Shown piece by piece: positions 1 to 13,255 of a DNA stretch of 64,000 bases (position 1 is the first letter of the stretch; every line of letters begins with the position of its first letter). Source of the stretch: Prorocentrum cordatum (taxonomy: Eukaryota; Sar; Dinophyceae; Prorocentrales; Prorocentraceae); NCBI GenBank assembly GCA_963575745.1, contig CAUYUJ010009369.1:277001-341000 (forward strand), in the 5' to 3' direction. Below the pieces are notes generated by a model. It saw nothing but the letters and a program-made list of their open reading frames with translations, was not told where the DNA came from and ran no database searches. Position numbers and translations under genes: made by a program.

Positions 1-3000
1 CTGCTGCCAGCGCAGCTGGTGCTGGGGCCCGTTTTGGTGCTGCCAGTGGGCCCTGGCCGTAGATGTCGGGTGGTTGCCAAGGCTTGGCAAATCAGCATCC
101 CCGTGGTGCTCATAGGTGGCCCGCCTTCTTGCTTCTGTAGTTTAAGGCAGGACACTCCCAATAATGAGGCTTCACGACACACCGGCGACATTGCCGTGGG
201 TTGCAAGTGTGTCTGGGCCGACACATGCAGGGCATCTCAGACCGCCAGCGCCGTCGGACAGTCGCGACATGCCGAGGTCGCCTAGGTCAACGCTGACATT
301 GTTGACAACAAAAATCTGCGCCTGCGATCGACCTGCAAAAAGGTCATGGCCAGAAGCAGATGGGTCCCCTGCTATCCTGATCGCATCTACGGTGAGAGAT
401 TGCATCTCGTGCGTATATGGAGGAGCACTGACTAACTCCCACAATGCGTAGCTCTGCGTGTTCGCGATGGCCCGCGCATCTCGCATCTTCGTCTGGACAG
501 AATCTAGTTGCGCGATTTGCCATCATCGTCGTACGGTTGCGGAGATGCGTGCCCTTAGACCCGCGGAGCATTGGTCCGATATCTGCCTGCATGTGACCTC
601 GTGTTTGGCATGGCTTTCCACGGTGGGATTTCGCGGACCCGCGTGCCCACGACTTGCGCCACAGGTCGTCTTGTATAGCAACGGACTTAACGCAAACGTC
701 ACGTATTGTAATTGACCTTCGCGATGACATGCGAAAAGGCCTCTGCGGTTATACAGTTGGGGTTTAGAATGGCGATCGTGACGAAACGCGCGTTCTGGTT
801 GTGCTCGACGGCTTATTGCACATGGTGGTCTACTAAATCTACGCTGGCCCGTCTGTCGAGGTTGCCTCCTGAGGCGGGCCCCCTCTTGATGGCGAGATTG
901 TCCGCCACCCAACGTGCCATGTGATTCCAACCTCTCGCCGGACATGTCGTGCCAGCAACGCAACAGTAGGAGCGATGGCGACGGCGCCAGCATGCGCAAT
1001 CGTCGCCAGCGCCGAGTTTTCCTGCCGGAGCGTCGGTGGGGAATGCGGCGCAGTCCAGTCCCGTAAAGCCTTCGCCGCAGGCGTCGTTTCCGTCTTCGAC
1101 CTTTTGGGGGCTTCTTTTTGGTTGGATGCTGGATTCTGCGTCCGTTCTTTCGTTTCTGTTCGAGCCAGGCATCTGCGGGGAGTGCTGTTCGCGCGTCGGC
1201 GGGGTTGGCGGCGCCCCCTCGCGTTTGAGCTCGTGGCCAAGCCCAGACATCCGGGGCTGTCCAGTCGCATCCCGCAAGTGGTCATTGATTTTGGTGCTTG
1301 GGCAAATCTTTTTCGCGACGAAATCAACGGCTACTCGACAGACGACATCGTCTTGGTCCGTTGGTCGGTGTTTGTCCATGCGTCTGCGAAATCAACGGGT
1401 CCGTTGGTCGTTGTTTGCGCATGCGTCTGCGAATTCTTTCCTGTGCGGGGGTACGCGCTCAGGGAGATCACCTCTCTGTCGATTCGCGCGCAATTGACGT
1501 TTCCAGTCGGCCAAAAAAACGCGCGAAGAAGATGGCGCCTGTTCGGGCGCGACGCTCGGCGCGTCGTTGGCCGTGCCCGTGCCTGATCCAACTCGCGTTC
1601 CGTACTGGTGGCGCACATGCATCGCCATCCATTGACCAGTCTCCAAAAACTATGCACGCGCGTGCGATCCAGTGGATGCCACGCTGGCACGACTGACCTC
1701 AATGCCGACACGGCGTAGACGCATCCGGGTAGATCGGAGACGTAGGTCTTTGAAAATAAAAATACCCTGGAGGCCCAATCAGAGACATCTGCATCCTAAA
1801 TGCTCGCGCTTTCGTTGAGGCCACGTATTCTCTTATGGTGCGGCCCCGCCCGCTTGCCTGGTTGCATTGCGCGCCATTCCGCGGGCGTGGCCACGCGCGG
1901 CCGCTGATAGTCCTCCGCCAATAAACGGTCTACCTATGTCGTGTGTACCACAGCCGTCATTACGTCAGGGTGCGTCATGCGATCCCGCCGATGCCCACTG
2001 GCGGAGTGAGGCGGAAGCTGTTCTAATATCTCTTATCGCTGTTGCTTTGGCGCGGACAGTCGCGGCGCCCGCGGCATAGCGCGGTCGCGCAGGGCGAGCC
2101 TGTGCCTGGCCCAAGATTGGAGCAAGCTGGCGCGGCCGCGGCACTGGCCTGGACCCGTCAGAGCTGGTCGCCGCGCGGTAGGGGTTTCGGAGCGTCGCTG
2201 CCAGCGCGGCTGCTGTCGCCCCGCTCCGCAGAATCCTGCGATGACGAACTCGCGTCGCCCGCGCGGCATACCGCAGGTGCCCCCGCTCGCGGAAGGCGCG
2301 CACCTGCGAGGTATGGGTTCTGGGCGCAAGTGGCGTGGTCGCGAATGGCCATTGGTCGCGCGCAGCTATATGACCTGGTCGCGTTCCCCACAGTCGCGGT
2401 TCAATCGTAGGCGCCTCTCGCGCGCCCCGGCGCGGGTGTCTTTCGTGGCCGCGCACTCGAGGAATCTGCTGGTGATGTGCGCCGCATTTTTGCCGCGCAA
2501 CCATTCGCGCGCGTATCTGGATCATGGTCGGCTGCTTTGTTACTCTGACGCCAGTGGCGCCATCGCCCCAACGCTTCGTGTGCGGATGTCCTCCCTCGTC
2601 TTCAATTCGTCAGGGTGGCTTGCCACCTGAATGGTTGCGGATTTCCGATTTGCACCTTTTCTGCTGATGCTTGGCATGGAGTGCCGCGCAGTTTGTCGCG
2701 CGCGGTGGGGCGAGCCTGTCCTCGCCGTCTGGATCTGCGGCGACCGATGGGGGAGGGGGCGCGTCCGCGCTCGTGGGTGGTGGTGGTTTGGCCTTGGCCA
2801 GTCCAGCAGAGCCAGTGGCCTGGTGGGCGCCGTTGGAGCCTGCGCCCCATCCGACGACGCAGATCGCGCGTGGGCGCCTTCGGCGCCGCGCGATGGGAAG
2901 GCGGCCCCGCGGGCTTCGCCTTTGGGTCGCGCTCGTCAGCTCGCAAATGCAATGGCGTCTTCGTTGGCGGTGCCTGGGCCCCTCCATCTCCGCGTCGGGT

Positions 3001-5800
3001 TTCGCTCCGGGCGGTGATCTCGAAGGTCTGGAGATGCTCGGTGGAAGAGATTCCGCGCCAAGGGCCTGGCTGGTGCCGTGGCCCGCGAACGTCTCGACGC
3101 CGGCATCCTGCAGCTTCGGGGCCCAGGAGCTGCCTCGACCAGCGGGCGCAGCTTGGGCCGCGCCTGGCCGATCGAGCAGCGAGTGCGAGTTGTGGCGCCA
3201 GAACTGTGCTGCCCTTGGCGGCTACAACCTACTCTGCAACTTTCGGCGCGGTGGGCGCCCCCTCGCCGGCGGCTTCTCTACCGGCGCCTTGCCTTCCTCA
3301 AGGGGCGCTTCTTCAGGGCGCGCGTTCCCGCCGCGCGCCCGAGGATGGTCGGGCGCTTTTTCGCTTGAGGACCCTGGGGGAGCTCTGCTTTTGTCGGCGC
3401 CGTTGCTCGGTGGCGAGGTCGCCAGGCGTTGCGTGAACCTCCTCGTGGGTCGGTGATGACGAATCCGCCGAACGTACTTGTCGAGCTGGGTCCGCTTCTT
3501 CCCTGGACGGTTCGTCGTCGCGGCCGTTGCCCCCGCTCGCGGCGGATTGGCCGAGGTCCTGGCGGTCGGCGAGGCGATCGCTGGAGCTGCCCCCGATCTG
3601 GGCTGATCAACCGCCCCGTAAGGGTGCGTCGCTTTCGGTTGTTACATGGCCGCGCCCAGCGTCGTCGCCGTCGTGGAAAACGACGAAGTCGCGCTTATGT
3701 TTCTTTTCGCGGTGATCTTCTGGGATTTGGCCCCAGTTGTGACTGATGACTGAGGTCTGCTTGTCCGTGGAAGCCATGCGCTGATCCTCGCTCGCCGCTG
3801 GGCCATGACAACCTCTCGCGCGATCGGCGCGCCGCGGCGTTGCGGGGTGACCCGGGCTTCGCGAGAGGCGATCTATCGGGCAACTGGGGCGGCATTCCTG
3901 AAACCTTGGGCAATCGCGCGTGCTGTGCGTGTCGCGATCAGCGGTGCTCCCCCGCGCCCTTGTTCGTGCATATATTCCGTGGCCCAGTCGGCGGTCGGAC
4001 ATTTTCTGGGCCCTGCTCGCGGCGACGTCTCGCACTGCGTGTTCCGGGAAACGCCGGCGTCGAATCGACCCCGCCGCCGGGCCTTGAGGCGGCGGCCCCG
4101 CGGGGAGATCCAGCGCTGGAGAACCCGCGTGCTCGAGGCCATCATCGACAGACTCCAGGCCGCAAAGCACGGGGCGCACAGAGACACGCGAGCGCCATGT
4201 GTCCTCCTCGGAGGCGCGCCCCCAGACCGAACATATAGCATGCCCATCCTTCAATGGGGCGTTTCGCGAGAGGCGTGGCCTTGGAGCGCCCGCCGCGACG
4301 CGCGCGCGACGAGATTCCCCGGCGCGCCGGGGCGGCGCGCGTGTCGATTAGTATGTGGGGGTACCGCCGATGCAAGCTCGAATCCATCCTCGACAACCTC
4401 TGAACCGCAAAATGCGGAGTCACCCCCCTCTCACTTGCCCCTCGAGCGCCCCGCCTGAAGTGGCTGGAGCGGGCGCAACTGACGCAGGCCATTCTCTTGC
4501 CGTTTTTCGCGCATGGGTTTTCAGATTCTTCAGTGGCAACTCGCGCGGGTCTCCCATGGCGCCCTGTCGGCTCTTGCGAATTGGCGCTAGTCGACGCTGA
4601 ATCGGCGCTGCATCGTCGACACCCAGACGTTAACCGACGATAGTCGACGTTAGCAACGGAACGAAGAGGCACGCCAGGCGCTCATGATTTGCTAGCGAGG
4701 CTGTCTGTGCTGTCCATGCCCAGTGGTCTGCCTGCGACCCCTGCCCTATCCACAGAACAACAATGCCTCGAAATCATGATCACCAAATCGTGCAAGGCAT
4801 GTGGCCATTCCCCGTCCGTGCAACGTGCGCGTCCGCGTGCCACTCTTGCCGCGTTCCTTGCCGCTTCGACGGGATGCGAATCGCGCTGCGCACCTAGCTG
4901 CGCGTCTACATCTGCTTACCGTTTTTGTTTTCCATGCGTCGCCTCCACCGGCGCTGGGCATGATCATGGCCTAGGTGTAGGTATTGCGCCGCTTGGTCGT
5001 CGTCAGAAGGTAGGTCTGACCGAGCGATTTCGGCAACGCCTGTCGATGAGACGGTGTCAGAATCGGCTCCCGAATCGTCTGATGAGAGGGGCGGATTGGC
5101 CGGTTGATGCCCAGGCGTAGTTGCAGCTGGTAGCGCGGGACTGGCCGCAGCTGTAGCTGGCCCTTGGCCCCAAGATCCCTTGTTCGGGTCGCTTGTGCGC
5201 GTTGCCAGTTTCCCAGCCTAGAGACGCAATGGACTCATTGGGCTCCTGATCAGCCCGCGTGTTTCCTGGCGTGGCCGCCCGCGCGTTGCTCACGTCGGGT
5301 GGCATGCGCTGGCGCCGTAGCCTCGAGCACTGAAGACCCTGCCAATGCTTCCAAAAACTCGCACAACTAAGTGTCCGTAGCTGCGCATTCGGTCCAAGAT
5401 TTGGTCGTGTTGTTGAGAGGTTGTAAGGGTTGTGGCGCTCGAGGTGCACTTATTACCTGGGCACGAAACAACAGGAAGGTCAAGACGTGGAAGTTTGGAA
5501 TGTCGAGCCCCGCCGAATATGACCCCAATCTGGCCATTTCAAATCGACTACTATTGTGTGGTTGTCGGAGCCAGCCACGCGAAAGTGAGGCCAACTCCTC
5601 TACCACATCGAAGGTGCCACGTTAAGCCAAACCATATGATACGCTTTAGTTGTGCAACCGTATTCCATGACCTATCCATACAGTAGGTATGAACAAATCG
5701 GCGAAACATAAATGACGGGATGAGAAAATAAACCGCCAAATGATGTTGTCCGTTGCTCCAATGTGCTCTGTTCGATGAACACATATACATCAAAACATCT
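1..5800. other. GC-rich region, no recognised gene
   Basis: I see only short overlapping open frames on both strands and none matches a family I recognise. Parts of the minus strand (about 170-1300, 2600-3000, 3300-3800) read as hydrophilic, plausible peptide broken by stops, which would fit an old decayed gene or retroelement, but no reverse transcriptase, integrase or RNase H motif is visible. No RNA gene or tandem array was spotted. Near 5750-5830 there is a short poly-C run just before a dispersed repeat begins. Confidence 0.4.
3319..3800 (-). pseudogene. Possible decayed hydrophilic coding segment
   Basis: On the minus strand a Ser/Asp/Arg-rich frame runs from about 3600 to a stop near 3319. 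Another frame (about 3800-3607, containing KHKRDFVVFHDGDDAGRG) ends in a TGA just upstream of it. The composition resembles a charged, disordered protein such as a Gag-like region, but no zinc knuckle or protease motif is present. It could equally be chance open frame in GC-rich DNA. Unrecognised; low confidence. Confidence 0.2.
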
Positions 5801-5837
5801 CCGCCCCCCCCCCCCGGATAACCAAGCCAACCCATGC

Positions 5838-6058
5838 TAATCCCACCAGCCCTGTGGGCGTCGGTGGTTTAGGGCGTTTCCTCTTCCACCCCTCCCTCTT
5901 CCCCTTCGGGGAGGGGTTTACCCCTCCCCCTACCCCCTCCCCACTGACCTGGACAGGAGGGGCGGGGAGCGGTCAGAGCGTGCAAAACGGCCTCGGCGAG
6001 GAAGCCAAAATCATTGATTTTACTATGGTTTTGGCCCCATTTTGGCCTTCTGAGGGGG
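5838..6058 (+). repeat. Dispersed repeat, copy 1 of a direct pair
   Basis: About 220 bp starting at AATCCCACCAGCCCT and ending at the TTTTGGCCTTCTGAGG block is repeated in the same orientation at 6451-6668. The shared core contains the short palindrome-like TCCCCTTCGGGGAGGGG followed by GGTTTACCCC, then a segment ending in CTCGGCGAGGAAGCC. Both copies lead directly into CCCAAGAGG-type arrays, so the pair probably marks a duplicated composite unit of about 613 bp. Confidence 0.75.
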
Positions 6059-6099
6059 CAGGGCTAATTAAAACTCCCCTCTTTTTTGATCGATTTCCT

Positions 6100-7870
6100 C
6101 CACGATGGCCGCAAAAGGCCCCCAGGATGCCCCAAGAGGCCGCAGGATGGCCCCAAGATGGCCCCAAGAGGCCCCCCAAGAGGCCCCCAGGAGGCCGGCC
6201 CCCAAGAGACCCCCAAGAGGCCCCAAGAGACCCCCCAGAGGCACCCAAGGTGCTCCCAGAGGCCTCGGCGATAATGTCAAACCATTGTTTGCACTAAGGT
6301 TTTAGCCACATGTTGGCCTCTGGGGGGGGGCACTGATTAAGATGACTCCAAGAGCGCCTCGGAGAGCCCAAAATGACCTCCAAGATGGCTCAAGAAATCC
6401 CAAGATGTCTCATACTGGCTTCCTCTGTGTGCTGTCCACTTCCCTGATCGAGGCAATCCCACCAGCCCTCTGGGCGTCGGTGGTTTAAGGCGTTTCCTCT
6501 TCCACCCCTCCCTCTTTCCCTTCGGGGAGGGGTTTACCCCTCCCCCTACCCCCTCCCCGTGGACCTGGACGGGGGGGGCCGCGAGCGGTCAGAGCGTCCA
6601 AAACGGCCTCGGCGAGGAAGCCAAAATCATTGAATTTTACCAAAATGTTGGCTCCGTTTTGGCCTCCTGAGGGGGCAAAGATGGCCCCAAGAAGCGCCCA
6701 GGAGGCCCCCAAAGGCTCCAAGATGGCCCCAAGAGGCCCCAAGAGGCCCCCAGGAGGCCCCAAAGAGGATCCCGAACGGCCCACAGAGGCCCCCCCGAGG
6801 CACCCTCAGGACGACCCTCTACTCGCCTGGGCGTCGTTTCTGGACGTGCTGGTGGGGATACTTTTTTTTTTTTTTACAGCCGCAGGCGGAAGCGCCAGCG
6901 GCAGGCGGATCAACCGGCTGGTGGGGATACGCGAAGCGTCTAGAATTGGTAGCGACAAGACGGCCTACCCCGGACAACCCTTTTGACAACCCACCCGGGA
7001 TCCGAACAACCCCTCCAGACCCCCCCCCCTCGGACAAGGCTCCCCAGGATTTTCTTCCACACGATCTAAAAACAATGCCCTTGCACGGGGCAGTCACATG
7101 TTAGTGGTTCGCAGCCCGAGAAAAAAACGGCAGCGGGCGCTGGCGCGACGCTTTGAATATCTTTTTTTTTGAACTCCCTTCAAGGTGAGTCGGCGTGTTA
7201 GAATGCTTGCTGATGTCGGGGGGTTTGTCTAAAGCCGCTCCCCTGCTCGCACGCGGGGTCTGGAGACCCCCCCTCTGAAATTGTACTCGGGCGGTCTGCT
7301 CAGCTTCGAGACGGCCAATATGGCGTCCCAGACGACTTCCAAGACAGCCAGGATGGCAGCAGGACGGCCCAAGATTACCCAGTAGGCCCTCCAAACGGCC
7401 TCAAGACAGGGCGAAAGGCTGCCAAAACTTCCCAAGAGGGCTCCAAGAGGCCTTTTTCAAGAGAGCCGGAGGAAACACAAATCATTGTTTCTCTTTAGGT
7501 TGATGGGTTTTGATGTTCTCGTCTGTTTCATGTTTCGACCGCCCAAGAGGCCCCGAATATAGCTCCAAAACAACCCATGGGGCCCCCAAGGAGGCCCCGA
7601 GTCGCCCAAGAGGACCTGGATATCGCCCAAGAGCAGCACAAGAGGGCCCCAAGACGACCCTAAAACGCTTCAGTAAGGCATCGAAGCGGATCAGAGAGGC
7701 CCCGAGACGGCCTCCGAAAGCGTCAGACGGGCCAATCGCCTCCCCAAGACGGCCCAAGAGGCCCCAAAGAGGCCCCAAAGGGGCTCCAGGTCCCGACGAG
7801 GTCCCCAAGAGGCCTCCCAGCAGGCTCCCAGGAGGCCTCAAGAGGGCTCCAAGAAACTGTCTCCTATTCG
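6100..7870. repeat. Degenerate CCCAAGAGG(C) array
   Basis: Loosely repeated phrases of 10-13 bases (CCCCAAGAGGC and variants) fill 6100-6270, 6680-6810 and 7290-7860. The minus strand reads as WGPLGGLL-like low-complexity peptide in several frames because the repeat lacks stop triplets, so these frames are not evidence of a gene. The same phrase recurs at about 12.9-13.2, 14.0-14.7, 23.4-25.4, 26.9-27.3, 27.8-28.7 and 47.1-47.3 kb, so it is a major dispersed component here. A poly-T run (6860) and an A/T-richer spacer separate the blocks. Confidence 0.75.
6451..6668 (+). repeat. Dispersed repeat, copy 2 of a direct pair
   Basis: Second copy of the 5838-6058 repeat, same orientation, with scattered substitutions, for example ATTTTACCAAAATG where copy 1 has ATTTTACTATGG. 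It precedes the next CCCAAGAGG array at 6680-6810. Confidence 0.75.
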
Positions 7871-10190
7871 TCCTCGTTCTCTCTCTCCCCCTCTCCTCCA
7901 CCTCCTCCTCCTCCTCCTCTTCCTCCTCCGTCTCCTGTCTACCGCCCGGACAGAGACGATGTCGGAACCACGACCCTCCCCGATTCAGACCACTCGCTGA
8001 ACTGCCGCGGGGTGTGAACTCGACCTGCTTCCCACCGCGCGGACGCAGACGAGGTCGAGTTCACGTCCCGCCCTTCTCATACAATTTGTCGGAATTGCGC
8101 TATTCTTGCACTCGGCCTTCTTCCTGCAGCGATATTGCACAGGCGCGGTGGTGGGGCTTGCCGCAGGCAGGTGGACAACATTGAGCTATTGCAGTGGCTC
8201 CCCTGATTGTTTACGATAGTCTACAGTGTCCCCCGGGGCTAAGATGGGTAACCTGGGGGGGGAATGCTGACAACTGGGCCGCCCCTGAGCCTGGGGACCC
8301 GCCCGCTGGTCAAATCGTATATTTTGCCTGGAGCGGAATATCCACGACCCCGTGCACCAACACGACACAGTCTTCAAACTTCCATGTCCGGTTTAGGACA
8401 AGCCATTGCTGGTGTTTTCATGCAGGGGCACTACGCACTGTTTAATAATACTGTCGGACGTGCCAGCAGATTTGCTTGAACTCTTCCTCTTGGTCGCCAT
8501 CAAGCGTGGCTGGATGCCCGACCACTGTGCAGCACACGTTAGGCGTACAACACATACTGACGACGCCCTTTTTTGTTCACGCGCAGCCGATAGAACGCCG
8601 TAGCCCAGGCGGACAAGATGTCACGCCCTAGTCTGGGTAGGCAAGTCCAGGGAATGGAAATGAAGCAAGATCCCCGCGAACCAGGGATCGCGACGCACCT
8701 TGTCTAGGCAGGCAAGTCACGAATGCGCGACCCACCGTGTGAAACTAGCAGCGCCTGCACGGAGCTGCCACGGATCGGATGCCCCCTAGCAGCGGGCAGG
8801 GTTCCCTGGTATTTGCTCTGGAGAAGCGGGCTTCTCGTTCTCTTCGCCAAACCACCAGGCCTCCACTCGCCTGGACCTCGCCGCTGAGCACGAGAAGCAA
8901 CATCGTATCCCCCTGCTCCATTGTCATCTTCTCCCCTCCCCCTCGCTCCCTCATTAGTCCTGCCTCCCTCTCCTTCTTGTCCCTCCACCCAGAAGCCTCG
9001 ATCATGGGCGTTAGCCCCACGGGTGCTTCATATCAAGGAAACCCATTCTTCCGACTTCCTGCTCATGTGCACCAAATCGTTCGACCTGTGTGAATCCAAA
9101 TGTATGTATATGCAACTCGCGCTGTTGTCCTTATCCTTACGCGTCGTTCTCTTCATTCATTACTCCCTCTCCCGCATCCCCACTTCCCCCCGTCTCCTCC
9201 TCATTGTGTTTTCTGTCGGTGCCTGTGAAAGGGCAACCGATGACACAAATGCAACTAGATGCGTACATTTCAAAACCGCTGGGCGGCTTTCTCGGCGTCC
9301 GTTGTCTATTCAATGCTTGCCTGGCCCAGTGTGTTCTGAAAGTGTACGACCTACTCTGGTCTGACTGGCCTTATGCGTCTTGGCTTGTCTCGTCTGCTCC
9401 TGATCGGATGTTGCGCAACATGTTCTGCATACGTATGTATTTATAGATGCGCGCGTATGAACAGCAATATTCCCAACAGCAGGCAGCTCAGAAGCATATA
9501 GAACTATTGATATATCCGCATACTTCAAGCGTTTGCATGGGAGAAACCATACATCAAACGTTGGCTGTGCCTTTTGGGTGTCCCCAAACGCCAACGAGTG
9601 TAATGTGACATTCAATTCTGACGCTCTGTGTAAATGTGTCTCCAAACGCTAAGCGGGGGAAATCAAACATGTCTTGCATTCGAGTTATATTGCGCAACAC
9701 AAAACGCAACACAATGATGGGTGAGCGAGGAAAGGAGTGCTGCGCCAGCTGAAAACCGTCTTGGGGCATCCTGGAGGGCCCAAGGGGATTGGAGCGGCCG
9801 CTAATGCCGAGCGAGAGAGCCCGGGGAGGCTCCGAGGAGGCCCCGGAAGGGCATGCGCCCTGGGCGGTGCGCGGGTGCCCTTGCAATGGTGGGCGGCCCC
9901 AGGCCGCCAAGGTTTCCCGCTTTATTCGGGCTTCCGGGTCCTGGAACCCTAGGCTGCGCACAGGAGTGACTCCAAGCAGGAGCGACCTTTGGTGCGCGGC
10001 TTTAGGGAGCCGCGGGCGGGCCAAATCACAGCGCGCAAATGCCGAGGGGTCCTATGCATGTGGGCCCGGACCAAAGGTCACTCCAACGAAGAGTTACTCC
10101 TACGACGTGTAACCCACTTTCCTGGGCCGGGCCAGGGCTCATGTCGCGAAACACTAGGTCGCCCACCCCCACCCGTACAGAAGTTCCAGA
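7871..10190. other. No gene recognised; short CCT tract at its start
   Basis: A short CCT tract lies at 7890-7930. From about 8400 to 9700 the composition is closer to balanced GC than the flanks. One short plus-strand frame (8406-8603) has protein-like composition, but I recognise nothing in it. No tandem array or inverted-repeat element was spotted. Confidence 0.35.
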
Positions 10191-10364
10191 ACAAGTGGCA
10201 CGCGTGCCCTGGCTCTTGCACCAAGGAGCTGCCAGAGACAGGAGGCGTTCGCCTCCTTCCTCCAGGAGTTTACTATGGTGGCCGTGGGGGGGAGGACGAA
10301 CGACGAACGAACGAACGACGACCACGAACGAAAACAAGTGGCACGCGTGCCCTGGCTCCTGCAC

Positions 10365-12585
10365 AAAGGTGTCCGAGGCTCAGGGGGGCTGCCCTGGGAA
10401 GCCTGGGCGGGGGGGGGCAGAGGGGGGGGGGCAGGGGGACGAACGACACGACACGACACGACACGAAAATAAAAGTGGCCCAGGGGGGCTACCCTGGGAA
10501 GCGTGGACAGGGGGGGGTGGGGGGACGAACGACACGACGAACGACGAAAATAAAGGGTTCCGTGGCCCAGGGGGGCTACCCTGGGAAGCGTGGACAGGGG
10601 GGGGGGGGGCGAGGGGGACGAACGACACGACGAACGACGAAAATAAAGGGTTCCGTGGCCCAGGGGGGCGGCACTGGGAAGCGTGGGCAGGGGGGGGGCG
10701 AGGAGGACGAACGACACGACACGACACGACACGAAAACAAGTGGCACGCGTGCCCTGGCTCTTGCACAAAGGTGTCCGCGGCTGGGGTGGCCTGGGAAAA
10801 GCATGGGCGGGGGGGGGCAGCGGGGGGTGGGGCATGGGGACGAAGACACGACACACGAACGACACGAAAAAATTTAAAGGTGTCGAGGCCAGGGGGGGAT
10901 GCACTGGGAAGCCTGGGCGGGGATGGGGCAGGGGGGGGGCAGGGGGATGAACGACACGACACGACACGAAAATAAACGACACGAAAAGAAAGGTGTCCGA
11001 GGCCCAGGGGGGGGCGCCTGGGAAGCCTGGAGGAGGGGGGCAGGGGGGACGAACGACACGACACGACACGACAGGGGTGGGGGAAGGGGGGAAGGGGAGA
11101 AACAAGTTGGCACGCGTTGCCCTGGCTCTTGTACAATGTGTCGAGGCTCAGGGGGCGCCTGGGAAGCCTGGGCGGGGGGGGGGGGCAGAGGGGGAGAGGG
11201 GGGGGCAGGGGGACGACGACACGACACGACCCAAGACTTCCTAGTCTGGGTGTCCGAGGCCCAGGGGGGGCTGCCCTGGGAAGCCTGGGGGGGGGCAGGG
11301 GGGGGCAGGGGGACGAACGACACGACACGACACGACACGAAAATAAAGGTGTCCGAGGCCCAGGGGGGGGCTGCCCTGGGAAGCCTGGAGGAGGGGGGGC
11401 AGGGGGACGAACGACACGGCACGACACGACAGGGGGGCAGGGGGACGAACGACACGACACGACACGACACGACAATAAAGGTGTCCGAGGCCCAGGGGGG
11501 GGCTGCCCTGGGAAGCCTGGAGGAGGGGGGGCAGGGGGACGAACGACACGACACGACACGACACGAAAATAAAGATGTCCGAGCTCTAGAGCACAGCTGT
11601 GCAGATCGGAAGAGTGGAACAGGGGGGCTACCCTGGGAAGCGTGGACAGGGGGGGGCGAGGGGGACGAACGACACGACGAACGACGAAAATAAAGGGTTC
11701 CGTGGCCCAGGGGGGCTACCCTGGGAAGCGTGGACAGGGGGGGGGGCGAGGGGGACGAACGACACGACGAACGACGAAAATAAAGGGTTCCGTGGCCCAG
11801 GGGGGCTACCCTGGGAAGCGTGGACAGGGGGGGGCGAGGGGGACGAACGACACGACGAACGACGAAAATAAAGGGTTCCGTGGCCCAGGGGGGCTACCCT
11901 GGGAAGCGTGGACAGGGGGGGGGGCGAGGGGGGCGGGAGGGGGGCGAGGGGGACGAACGACACGACGAACGACGAAAATAAAGGGTTCCGTGGCCCAGGG
12001 GGGCTACCCTGGGAAGCGTGGACAGGGGGGGGGGCGAGGAGGACGAACGACACGACGAACGACGAAAATAAAGGGTTCCGTGGCCCAGGGGGGCTACCCT
12101 GGGAAGCGTGGACAGGGGGGGGGGCGAGGGGGACGGGGGGGGGGCGAGGGGGACGAACGACACGACGAACAACGAAAATAAAGGTTCCGTGGCCCAGGGG
12201 GGCTACCCTAATGGAAAGGGGGGGGGGGACGACGAACGGGGGGCGAGGGGGACGAACGACACGACGAACGACGAAAATAAAGGGTTCCGTGGCCCAGGCG
12301 GGCTACCCTGGGAAGCGTGGACAGGGGGGGGGGGCGAGGGATACCCTGGGAAGCGTGGACAGGGGGGGGGGCGAGGGGGCGGGAGGGGGTCGAGGGGGAC
12401 GAACGACACGACGAACAACGAAAATAAAGGGTTCCGTGGCCCAGGGGAGCTACCATGGGAAGCGTGGACAGGGGGGGGGCGAGGGGGACGAACGACACGA
12501 CGAACGACGAAAATAAAGATGTCCGAGCTCTAGAGCACAGCTGTGCAAGAGAATAAAGAGGTCCGAGCTCTAGGGCACAGCTGTG
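10365..12585 (+). repeat. G-run satellite with ACGAACGACACGAC motif
   Basis: Tandem units of about 85-125 bp consist of a GACGAACGACACGAC stretch, AAAATAAAG, GGCCCAGGGGGG, CTACCCTGGGAAGCGTGG and a long G run. At least 15 units can be counted; the second half (from about 11.6 kb) is more uniform than the first. Earlier units alternate with GTGGCACGCGTGCCCTGG (10197, 10339, 10741, 11105). A closing motif GTCCGAGCTCTAGAGCACAG appears at about 11577, 12519 and 12560. Long open frames across the array are by-products of repetition. Confidence 0.9.
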
Positions 12586-13250
12586 CAAGAGAGTTAAAGC
12601 TTATCGGCTCAGGAGAGGCCCCTTCTGGCCTTCCTTGGCTGCCCGGGGCCCGAGCGGGCCCGATAGATCGCCTGCCGCACGGTCCGGCCGAGCTCCGCAA
12701 CGGCCCGAGAGCGCTCCAGTGCGCCTAAGATGGCCTGAAGACTGCCCGAAAACACCGCAAGACACCAAGAGACCCCACGAGGGCCCGAAGATGACTCCCA
12801 AGAGGGCCGCAACCGCCCACATTCAAGAACACACACACACACATATACACATATCTATATATATGTATACATATATATAATATAGATATGTAAACATACG
12901 TCTGTGACATATTCTACCGGCATCGCTTTTTCGGGGCTTGCCACTGCCCAAGACGGCCCCAGAGTCCCCCAAGATCGCCCCAGTACGGCCCAGGCGGCTC
13001 CTGCGAGGGCCCCGAGACAGCCCACGAGGGCCCCACGACGGACCAAGAGGGCCCCGATTGCGAGGCAGTCCCAAAACTATGACCGCCAAGAGGCCCCCTA
13101 AGAGGCCCCCTAAGAGGCCCCCAGATTCTCCCAGGAGGCGCCCAAGAGGCTCCGCAAGAGGCCCCGCAAATGCCTCCATGAGCCACCCCGTGGAGCCCCC
13201 CAAAAGACCCCAAGAAGTCTCCCACGGAGGCCTCTGCTGTTTTCTCCCCC
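12586..13250. repeat. CCCAAGAGG-type array with CA/TA microsatellite
   Basis: Degenerate GGCCCGAGA/CCCCAAGAGG phrases surround a CA repeat that passes into TA-rich sequence at 12828-12900. This AT-rich island stands out in otherwise GC-rich DNA, and a similar TA tract occurs at 50500-50562. No gene seen. Confidence 0.65.
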
Positions 13251-13255
13251 CCTCC

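Noticed and set aside
6370-6400. Possible relict spliced leader (GATGGCTCAAG)
   Set aside because: Only part of the dinoflagellate leader 3' end is matched, and the phrase arises naturally in the CCCAAGAGG arrays.
10039-12516. Frames with GGRTTRRTTKIKG-type repeats
   Set aside because: They follow the G-run satellite unit and change frame with G-run length.
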